Source: Moraxella sp. (GTDB lineage Bacteria > Pseudomonadota > Gammaproteobacteria > Pseudomonadales > Moraxellaceae). Taken from it: DNA of 45,169 nucleotides. The stretch lies in assembly GCA_030530785.1 (NCBI GenBank), contig JAUMUJ010000003.1, positions 68,203 through 113,371 on the forward strand. Direction: 5' to 3'. The position numbers and the translations under genes were made by a program. Positions 22,816 to 32,669 of the stretch are shown piece after piece. How positions within the stretch are numbered: position 1 is the stretch's first letter; each line of letters opens with the position of its first letter. The notes under the pieces are model-generated. The model saw only the letters and a program-made list of their open reading frames with translations. It ran no database searches and had not been told where the DNA came from.

Positions 22816-25671
22816 TTATTGGTTGGGTTTGACCGCCACCAGCACACGTACACTGTCAGGCACAAGCGACAGATGAGCAAAGGCGGACAGACCTTGTTCT
22901 TTCATGTCAATCAGGGCTTTAATTTCATCATCACGCACGTTAGGGTTAATCGTTTGTAGGCGTGTCAAGCGACCGATTTCTCTGTCCAAATGCTCAGCAA
23001 ACTGCACACTTGCGGTATGTCCGATGTCAGCAAGCTGACCGCCTGCGGACGTTTTGGCACTTTGGGCAAGCTCACCGATGAGAGCTTGGCGGGCTTTGAT
23101 GACTTGGCGGGCTTTGGCTTTTTCAAGCCGTTCAATGAGTGGTAACAGTTTGTCGGTGGTGGCGATGTTGGTCAAATTACTGCCATTTTCGGCAAGCAGT
23201 ACCCGAATGACCTGCTTGGGCAGATAAGCAGATAAGTTCAGATGAGCAGGGGCGATGACCTCTACCCTAAACTGACTTTCTACCATGAGTGTGCCTTGGG
23301 GTATGGCGGACGAACGGAGCATGGCAACTTGGGTGTTACCAAACGTGCCTGATTTGACCGTCTCAATGATGGATGTGATGAGCGGGTGTTCTAGGGTCAT
23401 ATAAGCGATGTCTTCACGAACTAGGGCTTGGGTGCGGTCAAAAGTCAAGGTCATGCCATTTTCGTCAATGGGCAAACCCTCCACTCCTGTGCCTTCGGTC
23501 TCACTGCCATCAATGGGATGAATGACCCATGAACCGTCTCTTTGCACACTATAATCCAGCCCTGTCGCTTCTAGATAATGCTCCAAAAATCTTGGCAAAA
23601 TCGGTGTATTATCAAGCTCACGCATGGCTTCGCTGATACGTTCTGCCACTGTGGGGCGACATGAGTTGTATTCTAGCAGACGGTCTCGCCCTGCTTGCAA
23701 TTCAGCTTCTAGTTGTGTACGCAATGCCGTTGCATCTGCCACCAGCTCGGCAAACTCATCGGGCGTGCCTTGTCCTTCTAATAGGGGCTTTAAGTCGGCG
23801 ATAAAATGCTCTTGTACCGTTTGAGCGGTGGGACTGATTTGATTAAAAATGTTTAAGGCGTGGTCATACCAGTGATACAGTCGCTCTTGGGCGGTATTCA
23901 TGACAAAAGGGACGTGCAGGACAATTTGTCCTGTTTGCCCGATACGGTCAAGTCGTCCGATACGTTGCTCTAAGGTATCAGGATTGGCAGGCAAATCAAA
24001 CAACACCAAGTCTTGGGCAAATTGAAAATTTCGCCCCTCTGACCCAATTTCGCTACACAGCAAAATCTGAGCCCCATGCGTGTCCGCAAAATACGTCGCC
24101 GCTTGGTCTCTTTCTAACAAATTCATCTGCTCGGTAAAAATGGCGGTCTTAATACCTGCGTGCAAACGCAACACCGCTTCTAGGCTTTCAATGGTCGCCC
24201 CCGAACGTGCGATAAGCAGTACTTTTTTGTGCTTTAAAGGTTCTTTTAAAAGATGAATGAGCCAGTTGACTCGTGGGTCGGCTTCCAGCCATGAGCCATC
24301 AGAAAAACGCTCTTCGCCCCACAGTTGTTCACGCAATTTACCGTTAGTGTAGGGAGTGTTTTGCCACGCTGTTGGCAAAGGTAGCGGATAAGGAATGCTG
24401 GTACGCCCAAAAAAGCCTTGCACACTATCACGAGTGTTGCGAAACAACACACGCCCTGTGCCGTGTCGGTCTAAGAGTTCGCTAAGTACAAATTGGCGGG
24501 TGCGGTCATTGTCGTTAATGTCAGCAAGTTTGCCCGCATCAAGCCCAATCAGCCCTGCCATCGCTTGGATTTGTTTGTCGCTTAACAACTCATTATCCAT
24601 AAGTACCGTTGCTACGCTTGCCACGTCCGAAAAGCTGTCTTGGCTTGCTAAAAAATCATCCAAATCATCAAAACGATGCGGGTCAAGCAGTCGCAGGCGA
24701 GCAAAATGACTCTCCACCCCAAGCTGTTCAGGCGTTGCGGTTAAAAGTAGCACGCCCTTGATGACTTGGGCAAGACTCTCTACCAGCTCGTATTTGTCGT
24801 TACCGCCCACATCGCTGTCCCAAGCCAGATGATGAGCCTCGTCCACCACAAGCAAATCAAAGCCCGATGCATAGGTTTGCTCATAAAGGTCAGCATGGTC
24901 AAGCAACAGCTCAATACTGGCGATGATAAGATGTTCGGTGTCAAAGACGTTCTCATCAGGGTTGTGTTCTTTGATAGATGCTGTCCGCACTAGGTCAAAG
25001 ATGGCAAAATCTAGGTTAAATCGGCGTTTTAGCTCAATCATCCATTGATATTGCAAGCTGTCAGGCACAAGGATAAGCACCCGTTTTGCCCGGGCCGTGA
25101 TGAGCTGTTGATGGACGATAAGCCCTGCTTCTATCGTCTTGCCAAGCCCCACCTCATCAGCCAGTAGCACTCGGGGAGCTAGGCGTTTACCGACCTCGTG
25201 GGCGATGTACAGCTGATGGTTGATGATGTCCACCCTTGCCCCAATCAGCCCACGCAAAGGGTGGCGTGAATGTATGGCAGACAATCTTAGCACATCTTGG
25301 CGAACATCGTACCATTCGTGATTCTCAATACGTCCAGCGAGCAGTCGCTCTAAGGGTTTGGCAAGCGTGATGTTCGCCCCAAGTCGTGTTTCCATGAGTG
25401 TTTTACCACAGGTCAGATGGTATTTCATCACACTGGCAATCTCTTCACACTCTGCCACAACAAACTCATTGCCGTCTTGGTCTTTGATGGTGTCCCCCAC
25501 CCCAAACACCACCCGAGATAATAAGGCGGACGCTTTGGCATAGACACGAGTTTCTTGGCTTTGGGGGAATAGGACGTGAACAGAGCGTTCGTCCATGTCA
25601 ATGACCACCCCCAGACCCAAACTACTTTCGGTATCGGAGAGATAACGCTGACCGATGGCAAATTGATTCAT
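22816..25671 (-). CDS. rapA: RNA polymerase-associated protein RapA (Swi2/Snf2 ATPase)
   Basis: 951 residues. N-terminal Tudor-like domains ('FAIGQRYLSDTESSLGLG', then a beta-rich region) precede the Swi2/Snf2 core with Walker A 'DEVGLGKT' (172-179), 'DEAHH', 'LLTATPEQ', and C-terminal helicase motifs 'EIGSEGRNFQFAQ' and 'RIGRLDRIGQ'. RapA recycles stalled RNA polymerase after termination. Length and domain order are normal. It heads a likely operon with the CHMI-like and SUKH genes. Confidence 0.95.
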   Translation of the reverse strand: MNQFAIGQRYLSDTESSLGLGVVIDMDERSVHVLFPQSQETRVYAKASALLSRVVFGVGDTIKDQDGNEFVVAECEEIASVMKYHLTCGKTLMETRLGANITLAKPLERLLAGRIENHEWYDVRQDVLRLSAIHSRHPLRGLIGARVDIINHQLYIAHEVGKRLAPRVLLADEVGLGKTIEAGLIVHQQLITARAKRVLILVPDSLQYQWMIELKRRFNLDFAIFDLVRTASIKEHNPDENVFDTEHLIIASIELLLDHADLYEQTYASGFDLLVVDEAHHLAWDSDVGGNDKYELVESLAQVIKGVLLLTATPEQLGVESHFARLRLLDPHRFDDLDDFLASQDSFSDVASVATVLMDNELLSDKQIQAMAGLIGLDAGKLADINDNDRTRQFVLSELLDRHGTGRVLFRNTRDSVQGFFGRTSIPYPLPLPTAWQNTPYTNGKLREQLWGEERFSDGSWLEADPRVNWLIHLLKEPLKHKKVLLIARSGATIESLEAVLRLHAGIKTAIFTEQMNLLERDQAATYFADTHGAQILLCSEIGSEGRNFQFAQDLVLFDLPANPDTLEQRIGRLDRIGQTGQIVLHVPFVMNTAQERLYHWYDHALNIFNQISPTAQTVQEHFIADLKPLLEGQGTPDEFAELVADATALRTQLEAELQAGRDRLLEYNSCRPTVAERISEAMRELDNTPILPRFLEHYLEATGLDYSVQRDGSWVIHPIDGSETEGTGVEGLPIDENGMTLTFDRTQALVREDIAYMTLEHPLITSIIETVKSGTFGNTQVAMLRSSAIPQGTLMVESQFRVEVIAPAHLNLSAYLPKQVIRVLLAENGSNLTNIATTDKLLPLIERLEKAKARQVIKARQALIGELAQSAKTSAGGQLADIGHTASVQFAEHLDREIGRLTRLQTINPNVRDDEIKALIDMKEQGLSAFAHLSLVPDSVRVLVAVKPNQ

Positions 25672-25752
25672 GTGTAACCTTAGGCTTATTTTTATGTGAA
25701 ACTCTTTATTTTACTAAAAATGACAAATTTTTACACTTAAATTTTTGGGCTT

Positions 25753-25783
25753 TTGTCAAGTTTTTAAGCTGGTGTGTTATACT
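25753..25783 (+). promoter_or_regulatory. Promoter of the 2-hydroxyacid dehydrogenase gene
   Basis: TTGTCA, 19-bp spacer and an extended -10 TGTTATACT, 20 bp before the ATG. The long spacer is offset by the extended -10. Confidence 0.4.
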
Positions 25784-25803
25784 GTCGTCTTTTGGAAACC
25801 ATC

Positions 25804-26739
25804 ATGAAAGCGGTATTTTTAGACCAAGCCACTTTTTCTTGTGAAGTTCGTCTCACCACCCCCGATGGCGTGCGTGAATTTATCTGTTTTGACAGCACCC
25901 CAAACAACCCCGACATCATCGCAGAACGCACCCATGATGCTGACATCATCATCGTCAATAAAGTCATCATTGGTCGTGATGTCATCGCTCGCCTGCCCAA
26001 GCTAAAACTCATACAGCTCACCGCCACAGGCATGGACAATGTGGACAAATCCGCCTGCGATGAGTTTGGTGTTTTATTATATAACGTGGTGGGCTACTCT
26101 ACCGATAGCGTACCAGAGCATACTTTCATGCTCATGCTATCCGCCATGCGAGCGGTCAAGACTTATCATACCCAAGCCACCGATGGCACATGGCAAGCAA
26201 GTGGCAAGTTTTGTCTGCTAGACACGCCAATTTTGGATTTGGCAGGCAAGACGCTTGGCATTATCGGCAAAGGGGCTATCGGGCAAAAGGTCGGGCGTAT
26301 CGCCACCGCTTTTGGCATGACAGTATTGTATGCCGAACGTCAAGGCAAACCACCCAGAGACGACAGCCACACCGCCTTTGATGACGTGCTGGCACGCTCT
26401 GATGTGATTAGCCTCAATTGCCCGCTCACTGCCGATACCCACCATCTTATCAATGATGCCACCATCGCCAAGATGACAAAACGCCCACTCATCATCAATG
26501 TCGCCCGAGGAGCGGTGGTGGACAGTCATGCCATCGTACAGGCATTGGCAGATGATAAGATTTTAGGTTATGCCACCGATGTGCTAGAACAAGAACCCCC
26601 TACCGATGAGCCATTGTTTGCCCTAAAAGACCACCCCAGAGTACTCATCACGCCCCACAACGCATGGGGAAGTTTAAATGCCCAACAGCGTATGTGGGAC
26701 ATCGTCTGCCATCAAGTGTCTGATTTTATCAAAAAATAA
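25804..26739 (+). CDS. D-2-hydroxyacid dehydrogenase (glycerate dehydrogenase-like)
   Basis: 311 residues. The Rossmann motif 'GIIGKGAIGQKV' binds NAD(P), and catalytic Arg in 'VNVARGAVVD', Glu in 'DVLEQEPP' and His in 'ITPHNAWGS' are all present in order. 'AERQGKPPRDD' after the Rossmann fold and the overall pattern resemble hydroxypyruvate/glycerate dehydrogenases (HprA). The exact substrate cannot be fixed by eye. ATG 25804 is chosen because the conserved 'MKAVFLDQ' begins there, although the frame opens at 25774. Confidence 0.88.
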   Translation: MKAVFLDQATFSCEVRLTTPDGVREFICFDSTPNNPDIIAERTHDADIIIVNKVIIGRDVIARLPKLKLIQLTATGMDNVDKSACDEFGVLLYNVVGYSTDSVPEHTFMLMLSAMRAVKTYHTQATDGTWQASGKFCLLDTPILDLAGKTLGIIGKGAIGQKVGRIATAFGMTVLYAERQGKPPRDDSHTAFDDVLARSDVISLNCPLTADTHHLINDATIAKMTKRPLIINVARGAVVDSHAIVQALADDKILGYATDVLEQEPPTDEPLFALKDHPRVLITPHNAWGSLNAQQRMWDIVCHQVSDFIKK

Positions 26740-26750
26740 AGACAAATAAA

Positions 26751-26779
26751 AAAGCATTGGGATTGCCAATGCTTTTTTT
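26751..26779. terminator. Bidirectional terminator
   Basis: AAAGCATTGG / CCAATGCTTT with a 5-nt loop and a run of seven T's on the plus strand, A's on the other side; shared by the dehydrogenase and the minus-strand regulator gene. Confidence 0.85.
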
Positions 26780-26786
26780 GATGGGT

Positions 26787-27521
26787 TTAGATGTTTTGGA
26801 TTTTTTCACGAAGCATGGGCAGATGACGGCGAGAGACCGCCAATGTCTCACTCATGCCACGAAAACGCACCTGATACTGACCGCTGTCCACCGTCTCCAA
26901 CAAATCCAAATAATCAAGATTTATCAACGCATTACGATGAATGCGGAACATTACCCCATCAAACTCTTGTTCTAAGTCTTTTAAGGTTTCATCAATCAGT
27001 ACCATGCCATTTTTGTGGCGGACTTTGACGTACTTTTGGTCGGCAGTAAAATAATACACATCCGTCAAAGCAATGAGTTCCACGCCCCGATGTGTGCGAG
27101 CGGCGATGTACTGTCGTGGACGAGCGGTTTTGCCTTCTTTGATGTTTAAGGCGGTCTGCTGAGCAGCATTTAGACGACAGGCTTTTTCTAAGGCGACTTT
27201 GAGGTCATTTTGATTGACAGGGATAAGCAGATAATCCACCGCTCCTGATTTTAAGGCAGTTAAAGTAGACGTGATGTCATCAAGACCAGAAAACACCAAT
27301 GCAGGCGGGTTATGGAACTCACGGGTCAGCACCTGATAAAACTCATGCACATTTGGGGCATGGGCACTCAATAGCACCACGTCAGGCTGACGCACCTTAA
27401 TCTCTGGGACAATCTCATCAAGTCGCTCCAATTGAGCGGTTACTTCATGCCCAAGACTCTCCACCAAGCCTGCTAAATGCTTACGCACGGCTAATTCAGA
27501 ATCACAAATGATGACTTGCAT
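26787..27521 (-). CDS. AlgR-type LytTR response regulator with degenerate receiver
   Basis: 244 residues from ATG 27521. The C-terminal LytTR DNA-binding domain is intact ('YIAARTHRGVELIALTDVYYF', 'FRIHRNALIN', 'LAVSRRHLPMLREKI'). The N-terminal receiver is altered: 'PDVVLLSAHAP' has Ser52 where the phosphoacceptor Asp should be, 'DYLLIPV' has Ile for the conserved Lys, and the first acidic pair is reduced to 'CDSE'. It should therefore act without phosphorylation. As in Pseudomonas algR, the gene is divergent from argH, but no algZ/fimS kinase gene is present. AlgR homologues control pili and surface polysaccharide; targets here are unknown. Confidence 0.85.
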   Translation of the reverse strand: MQVIICDSELAVRKHLAGLVESLGHEVTAQLERLDEIVPEIKVRQPDVVLLSAHAPNVHEFYQVLTREFHNPPALVFSGLDDITSTLTALKSGAVDYLLIPVNQNDLKVALEKACRLNAAQQTALNIKEGKTARPRQYIAARTHRGVELIALTDVYYFTADQKYVKVRHKNGMVLIDETLKDLEQEFDGVMFRIHRNALINLDYLDLLETVDSGQYQVRFRGMSETLAVSRRHLPMLREKIQNI

Positions 27522-28116
27522 ATAAAACACCTAATTTAATCAATTTGGTTTTAAGTAGATTGCCCGCAGGACACTTTAAAACACATTCAATGACCATGTT
27601 CGCTGTGAATATTTAGTTGCTGATGATGACAAATCAAGCCAAATGCAAAACACTTGTTATCATGTTTACAAAAAAACCAACGAAACACACCACAAAACCG
27701 ATAAAGTCAATAAAAATAGACCTTTAATGGTTTGGTTAAAAATAATACTGTGTAACGTAACAGTATCATCTATAACCTTTTTTGCACCGCTCGGTTACAA
27801 TTTTAATTTTGACCACCTTACAAAGGGCGATAAACTTCCGATGTATGGTTATATTTTACTTCATGCAATAATCATACCTTTTTTTTAAAAAAAAGCAAAT
27901 ATTTTTAAAAAACTTTACAAACTGATGAAAAAATAGACATTTTTTCTGACGATATTTGGCAGTCATTCCTAGATAAATGGCGATTCTACCAACTTTTATC
28001 GCAAAAAAACAAAAGCCACCCCAATAAAAAAAACACAAAACCCCACCCAAAAAATACTCTCAAATGCGTGTGTCAATTTGTGATAAAATAGTGCAAATTT
28101 TTGTTGAGAGCATCAT
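27522..28116. other. Long intergenic region between the regulator and argH
   Basis: 595 bp, AT-rich with many A and T runs. A plus-strand frame (27643-27888) with a hydrophobic middle has no ribosome-binding site or family; I do not call it. Nothing resembling an algZ kinase remnant is seen. A -10-like TAAAAT about 30 bp before argH may be its promoter. Confidence 0.4.
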
Positions 28117-29508
28117 ATGACCACCACCCAAACCGCCCAAATGTGGGGCGGACGCTTTACCGAAGCCACCGACCGTTTTGTCGCTGAATTTACCGCATCG
28201 GTCAATTTTGACAAACGCATGGCAAACCAAGACATCGCCGGCTCCATCGCCCATGCCACCATGCTTGGTGAGTGTGGCATCATCACACCCGATGAAAGCC
28301 GTCAAATCGTGGACGGACTGACCCAAATCAAAGGTGAGATTGAGCGTGGCGAATTTGAATGGCGTGTAGAATTAGAAGACGTTCATATGAATGTGGAGAG
28401 CCGTCTGACTGCCCTAATTGGCGATGTCGGCAAAAAACTACACACAGGGCGTAGTCGTAACGACCAAGTGGCGACCGACATTCGCCTATATTTAAGAGAT
28501 GAAACCGACAAAATCATCGGTTTGATTGGCAAATTACAACACGGTCTGCTTGATTTGGCAAGCAAACACACGCACACCATCATGCCAGGTTTTACGCATT
28601 TACAGACCGCTCAGCCTGTGAGTTTTGCTCATCATGTCATGGCGTGGTTTGAGATGCTTAGCCGTGATGGTGAACGTTTTGCTCAAACTCGCACACGCAT
28701 TAACCAAATGCCACTAGGCTCGGCAGCTCTGGCGGGGACAACTTATCCCATTGACCGCACGATAACCGCTCGCCTGCTTGGTTTTGATGGTATTTGTCAA
28801 AACTCACTGGACGCTGTCTCCGACCGTGATTTTGCCATTGAATTTACCGCCAATGCATCTATCCTTATGATGCACCTATCTCGCATGAGCGAAGAGCTGA
28901 TTTTGTGGATGAGTGCCCAGTTTGGCTTTATCCATATCCCTGACCGCTTTTGTACAGGTAGCTCCATCATGCCCCAAAAGAAGAACCCTGACGTGCCTGA
29001 GCTTGTGCGTGGCAAGAGTGCCCGTGTGTTTGGACAGCTGACCACCTTACTGACACTCATGAAAAATCAGCCCTTAGCGTATAACAAGGACAATCAAGAA
29101 GATAAAGAGCCACTCTTTGACTGCGTGGATACATTGACAGGCTCACTCATCGCCTTTGCTGACATGCTACCCAACATCACGCCAAATGCAGACAATATGC
29201 GTACTGCCACCATGAAAGGCTACGCCACAGCGACAGATTTGGCGGATTATCTGGTTAAAAAAGGCTTGCCGTTTCGTGATGCTCATGAAGTGGTCGGCTC
29301 AGCGGTAGCACTTGGCGTGTCAAAAGGCGTGGATTTAAGTGAGCTTAGCCTTGATGAGTTACAAGGATTTAGCCCACTCATCGGCGATGATGTCTTTGAC
29401 TGCCTAACCTTAGAAGGCTCACTAAACGCCCGCAATCATATCGGGGGTACCGCCCCAGAGCAGGTGTTACAGGCGATTGAGCGGGGTCGTGGTCGGATTA
29501 AAGGCTAA
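28117..29508 (+). CDS. argH: Argininosuccinate lyase
   Basis: 463 residues; final step of arginine synthesis, splitting argininosuccinate to arginine and fumarate. The fumarase/aspartase superfamily signature '[12 protein letters not shown]' with the catalytic Ser is present, as are '[13 protein letters not shown]', 'HLQTAQPV' and the N-terminal 'MWGGRF'. Full length. Preceded by GAGAG at about 8 bp. Followed by a long hairpin before the toxin-antitoxin pair. Confidence 0.97.
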   Translation: MTTTQTAQMWGGRFTEATDRFVAEFTASVNFDKRMANQDIAGSIAHATMLGECGIITPDESRQIVDGLTQIKGEIERGEFEWRVELEDVHMNVESRLTALIGDVGKKLHTGRSRNDQVATDIRLYLRDETDKIIGLIGKLQHGLLDLASKHTHTIMPGFTHLQTAQPVSFAHHVMAWFEMLSRDGERFAQTRTRINQMPLGSAALAGTTYPIDRTITARLLGFDGICQNSLDAVSDRDFAIEFTANASILMMHLSRMSEELILWMSAQFGFIHIPDRFCTGSSIMPQKKNPDVPELVRGKSARVFGQLTTLLTLMKNQPLAYNKDNQEDKEPLFDCVDTLTGSLIAFADMLPNITPNADNMRTATMKGYATATDLADYLVKKGLPFRDAHEVVGSAVALGVSKGVDLSELSLDELQGFSPLIGDDVFDCLTLEGSLNARNHIGGTAPEQVLQAIERGRGRIKG

Positions 29509-29526
29509 TTAAAGAGCGATTGAACC

Positions 29527-29581
29527 ATTACCCCAATTTGGCATATTCATCATCAAAAAGATGTGCTAAAATTGGGGTAAT
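29527..29581 (+). terminator. Hairpin between argH and vapB-like gene (terminator and/or operator)
   Basis: 13-bp perfect inverted repeat ATTACCCCAATTT / AAATTGGGGTAAT, with an inner CATC-AAAAA-GATG stem, followed by ATTTTT. It probably terminates argH. It also lies just before the antitoxin gene, so an autoregulatory operator role is possible. Confidence 0.6.
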
Positions 29582-29601
29582 ATTTTTAATAAGGATAAGC
29601 C

Positions 29602-29814
29602 ATGACAACACTTACCCTGCATATTCCTGACGATTTATCCAAACAAGCTCGTGAAATTGGACTGTTAAATGAGCAATCCATATTACAAGCCTTTCGCCAA
29701 TTCCTTGACCAAAAACAGCCCAAACAACGCACGCTTGGCGGAGCAGAAGGCTTGGTAAGCTATATGGCGGACGATTTTAATGAGCCGTTAGATGAATTTG
29801 GGGATTATATGTGA
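29602..29814 (+). CDS. VapB-type antitoxin
   Basis: 70 residues. The N-terminal half resembles a small DNA-binding/dimerisation motif ('LTLHIPDDLSKQAREIGL'), and the C-terminal half has the acidic toxin-binding tail 'DDFNEPLDEFGDYM' seen in antitoxins paired with PIN toxins. Its stop overlaps the toxin ATG. AAGGA lies 9 bp upstream of the start. Confidence 0.8.
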   Translation: MTTLTLHIPDDLSKQAREIGLLNEQSILQAFRQFLDQKQPKQRTLGGAEGLVSYMADDFNEPLDEFGDYM

Positions 29815-30203
29815 TGCATGGTTATTTGTTAGACACTCAAGCGATTATATGGCTATTGAGTAAACCTGATAAACTATCCAATAAAGCCAAACAAATCATT
29901 CAAAATCCCAATAATCCCCTATATTACAGCCTACTTAGCATGAATGAAATTGCCATTAAAACAAGTATTGGCAAACTTATCATTGATGACAATTGGCAAG
30001 ATATTTTTGAAAAACTATTGGCACAAAAAGACATTGCAAAATTAGACATGACATGGGATATGATAAAAATTTTACAAAACCTGCCTTTTTATCATAAAGA
30101 CCCCTTTGATAGAATGCTAATATCTCACGCAATCGCCAATGACCTTGCTTTTATCAGCTCTGATAAGCATTGTGCCAATTATGATTTAATGGTGGTTTGG
30201 TAA
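29814..30203 (+). CDS. PIN-domain toxin (VapC family)
   Basis: 129 residues. PIN acidic residues are visible in 'LLDTQAIIWLL' (first Asp), 'SMNEIAIK' (Glu), 'DPFDRMLISHA' (Asp) and a final 'SSDKHCANY'. These enzymes are Mg-dependent RNases that cut tRNA or rRNA and are neutralised by the upstream antitoxin. The start is ATG 29814, overlapping the antitoxin stop by one base (TGATG); a GTG three bases earlier is also in frame. Confidence 0.88.
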   Translation: MHGYLLDTQAIIWLLSKPDKLSNKAKQIIQNPNNPLYYSLLSMNEIAIKTSIGKLIIDDNWQDIFEKLLAQKDIAKLDMTWDMIKILQNLPFYHKDPFDRMLISHAIANDLAFISSDKHCANYDLMVVW

Positions 30204-30282
30204 TTTAGCATTTAAAGGATAAAATATAATTGTTAAAATGTACAAATTCAACACCCATATTTAAATATTGAGAACAACAACA

Positions 30283-30918
30283 ATGATTGATTTTAATGTT
30301 TTATTAGCATTTATGGGTGCGGTGGTGCTATTTTTATCAACCCCTGGTCCTGTAACGGTCATGGTGGTTAATAACAGCTCAAAGCAGGGATTTTTGGCGG
30401 GATTTGCCACCATTGCAGGGACGAATATTGCATCATTGGCATTGATTGCGGTGTCGTTTTTGGTATTATATGGCGTATTTGCGGTGAGCGAACATCTTTT
30501 GACATGGCGGCTTACCTTGTTTGGCTCGCTGTATTTGCTGTATTTTGCCATACAGATGATTAAAGACAATTTTTATGCCAAAACCTTATCATTAAATAAC
30601 GCTGATAATACCCAAAAGACATTGTCAGTTTATTTTAAACAAGGGTTTTTGGTGGGTATCAGCAACCCAAAAGACGTGCTGTTTTTTATGGCGTTTTTTC
30701 CTTTGTTTTTTAATGTCAGTAATAACATCGGCATTGCCATGATAATCTTAACTCTGATATGGGTAATTTTGGATTATGGCATTTTGTCATTATACAGCAT
30801 GATATTTGCTAAAATCAAAAATCAAACCTTTATTGCATGGGTAGGCAGATTGTCAGGTTTGGTGTTGTTAATGTTGGCGGTATTTGGCGTGGTTAAAACA
30901 CTTGGGGTGTTGGCTTGA
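30283..30918 (+). CDS. LysE/RhtB family amino-acid exporter
   Basis: 211 residues, six membrane helices. 'FLSTPGPVTVMVVNNSSKQGFLAGFATIAGT' is the family N-terminal signature, and 'KQGFLVGISNPKDVLFFMAFFPLF' is the second conserved repeat. Exports amino acids or related metabolites; substrate unknown. The frame opens at a TTG 15 bp upstream, but ATG 30283 fits the family start. Confidence 0.88.
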   Translation: MIDFNVLLAFMGAVVLFLSTPGPVTVMVVNNSSKQGFLAGFATIAGTNIASLALIAVSFLVLYGVFAVSEHLLTWRLTLFGSLYLLYFAIQMIKDNFYAKTLSLNNADNTQKTLSVYFKQGFLVGISNPKDVLFFMAFFPLFFNVSNNIGIAMIILTLIWVILDYGILSLYSMIFAKIKNQTFIAWVGRLSGLVLLMLAVFGVVKTLGVLA

Positions 30919-31014
30919 TGACAAATCAAATAATGCCTTGCAATTACCCCTGATTTTTTATAAACTGACAACCCCAAATCCGCTATAATACCTTTTTATC
31001 ATTTGGAAAAAATC

Positions 31015-31305
31015 ATGGAAATCTTTAACCCCAAAGCCAACTTGGTCTTTTGTCGTAAATACCAACAAAACCTACCCAAACTGCCTGCACCCCCTTTCCC
31101 CAATGCCAAAGGACAAGAGATTTACGACACCGTCTCGGCTAAGGCATGGAGTGAGTGGCTAGAACTACAAACCATGCTTATCAACGAAAAGCACCTTAGT
31201 ATGGTGGACAAAGATGCCAAAAAATTCATCGCCGAGCAACGTGAGTTATTCCTAGACAACGGCGATTATGAACGCCCCGCAGGGTTTAGACCCAAAGACA
31301 GCTAA
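31015..31305 (+). CDS. yggX: Fe(2+)-trafficking / oxidative damage protection protein YggX
   Basis: 96 residues. '[21 protein letters not shown]' with the conserved Cys, '[17 protein letters not shown]' and '[16 protein letters not shown]' are all diagnostic. It protects iron-sulfur clusters from oxidants. ATG 31015 is used because the protein normally begins there. Confidence 0.95.
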   Translation: MEIFNPKANLVFCRKYQQNLPKLPAPPFPNAKGQEIYDTVSAKAWSEWLELQTMLINEKHLSMVDKDAKKFIAEQRELFLDNGDYERPAGFRPKDS

Positions 31306-31332
31306 AAAATCGGACGTGATGTCCGATTTTTT
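31304..31332. terminator. Bidirectional terminator of yggX and sstT
   Basis: AAAAAATCGGAC / GTCCGATTTTTT, 12-bp stem with a 5-nt loop and T run on both strands. Confidence 0.9.
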
Positions 31333-31334
31333 GT

Positions 31335-32549
31335 TTATGAACGGGCGTATTTGGGGTCGGCAGCTGCCGTAAACAAAATGTCCGTTGATGAGTTGAGTGC
31401 CGTCTCTGCTGAGTCTTGTATGACACTGATGATTACCCCAATGGCAACCACTTGCATGGCAACTTCATTAGAGATGTTAAATAAGCCACAAGCCAGCGGA
31501 ATGAGCAGTAATGAACCACCTGGTACGCCCGACGCTCCACAAGCACTGACCGCACCCACAACAGCCAACAATAACGCCGAGCCAAAGCTGACATCTATTC
31601 CAAGCGTATGCACCGCCGCCAACGTCAGCACATTGATGGTGATGGCAGCACCCGCCATATTGATGGTCGCCCCAAGTGGAATGCTGACCGAATAGGTGCT
31701 TTCATTTAAGCCCAATTTTTTAGCAAGATTCATGTTTACGGGGATATTTGCTGCCGATGAACGGGTAAAAAATGCCGTAACGCCCGACTCTCGCAAGCAG
31801 GTCAGCACCAAAGGATAAGGATTTTTGCCCGTTTTTAACAGTACGATGATGGGATTGGCGATCAGTGCCACAAACGCCATACAGCCGACCAACACCACCA
31901 AAAGCTGACCGTAGCCTTTTAATGCATCAAAACCTGTCTCGGCCACCGTGCTTGCCACCAAACCCAAAATACCAAAAGGAGCAATGGCGATAATCCAACG
32001 CACCACATGAGTAGTCGCCCCCGCCAAATCCACCACCACCTGACGGGTGGTGTCTGTCGCTCCACGCAGGGCAAACCCCACCAAAATTGCCCACATCAAA
32101 ATACCCATATAATTGGCATTTGCCAAAGCAGTAATGGGGTTAGCCACCAAATTCATCACAAGATTGGTCAGCACTTCTTTTAGGTCTTGGGGAGCGGACT
32201 GCTCGGTGGTACTTTGGGTTGCCAGACCGATGATTTCTGTGGGAAACACAAAACTTGCCACCACCGCTGTCAATGCCGCCAAAAACGTACCGACAATGTA
32301 CAGCACCAACACCGATTTAATCTGTGGCTTGCCGTCCGTTGCCTTATAACCTGCAATGGCAGACATGACCAAACAAAACACAAGTACGGGAGCAACCGCC
32401 TTTAATGCCCCAACAAACACATCGCCCAAAATGCCCAAACTCATGCCCACATCAGGCACAAGCCACCCTGTTAATACACCCAAAATCAGCCCAAGCACGA
32501 TGAGCGGTACCACGCCTACCCTAAGATAAGCATCTATCACATTACGCAT
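31335..32549 (-). CDS. sstT: Serine/threonine:Na+ symporter SstT
   Basis: 404 residues, dicarboxylate/amino acid:cation symporter (DAACS) family. '[15 protein letters not shown]' is the hairpin 1 Ser-rich motif, '[16 protein letters not shown]' the TM7 cation motif, and '[11 protein letters not shown]' the hairpin 2 motif; these match SstT. Inner-membrane uptake of serine and threonine driven by sodium. Confidence 0.93.
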   Translation of the reverse strand: MRNVIDAYLRVGVVPLIVLGLILGVLTGWLVPDVGMSLGILGDVFVGALKAVAPVLVFCLVMSAIAGYKATDGKPQIKSVLVLYIVGTFLAALTAVVASFVFPTEIIGLATQSTTEQSAPQDLKEVLTNLVMNLVANPITALANANYMGILMWAILVGFALRGATDTTRQVVVDLAGATTHVVRWIIAIAPFGILGLVASTVAETGFDALKGYGQLLVVLVGCMAFVALIANPIIVLLKTGKNPYPLVLTCLRESGVTAFFTRSSAANIPVNMNLAKKLGLNESTYSVSIPLGATINMAGAAITINVLTLAAVHTLGIDVSFGSALLLAVVGAVSACGASGVPGGSLLLIPLACGLFNISNEVAMQVVAIGVIISVIQDSAETALNSSTDILFTAAADPKYARS

Positions 32550-32669
32550 AATCTCGCCTTAACAACAGTTATCATAAAAAACGGGTTAATTTTACAATAT
32601 TGTTGCTTGATAATGTCAAGTTTTATCATAATTTTACAAAAATAAGGACATTTTGGCGTTTTAGCTGGG

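Noticed and set aside
27643-27888. 81-codon plus-strand ORF between the regulator and argH
   Set aside because: No ribosome-binding site and no family; only a short hydrophobic middle.
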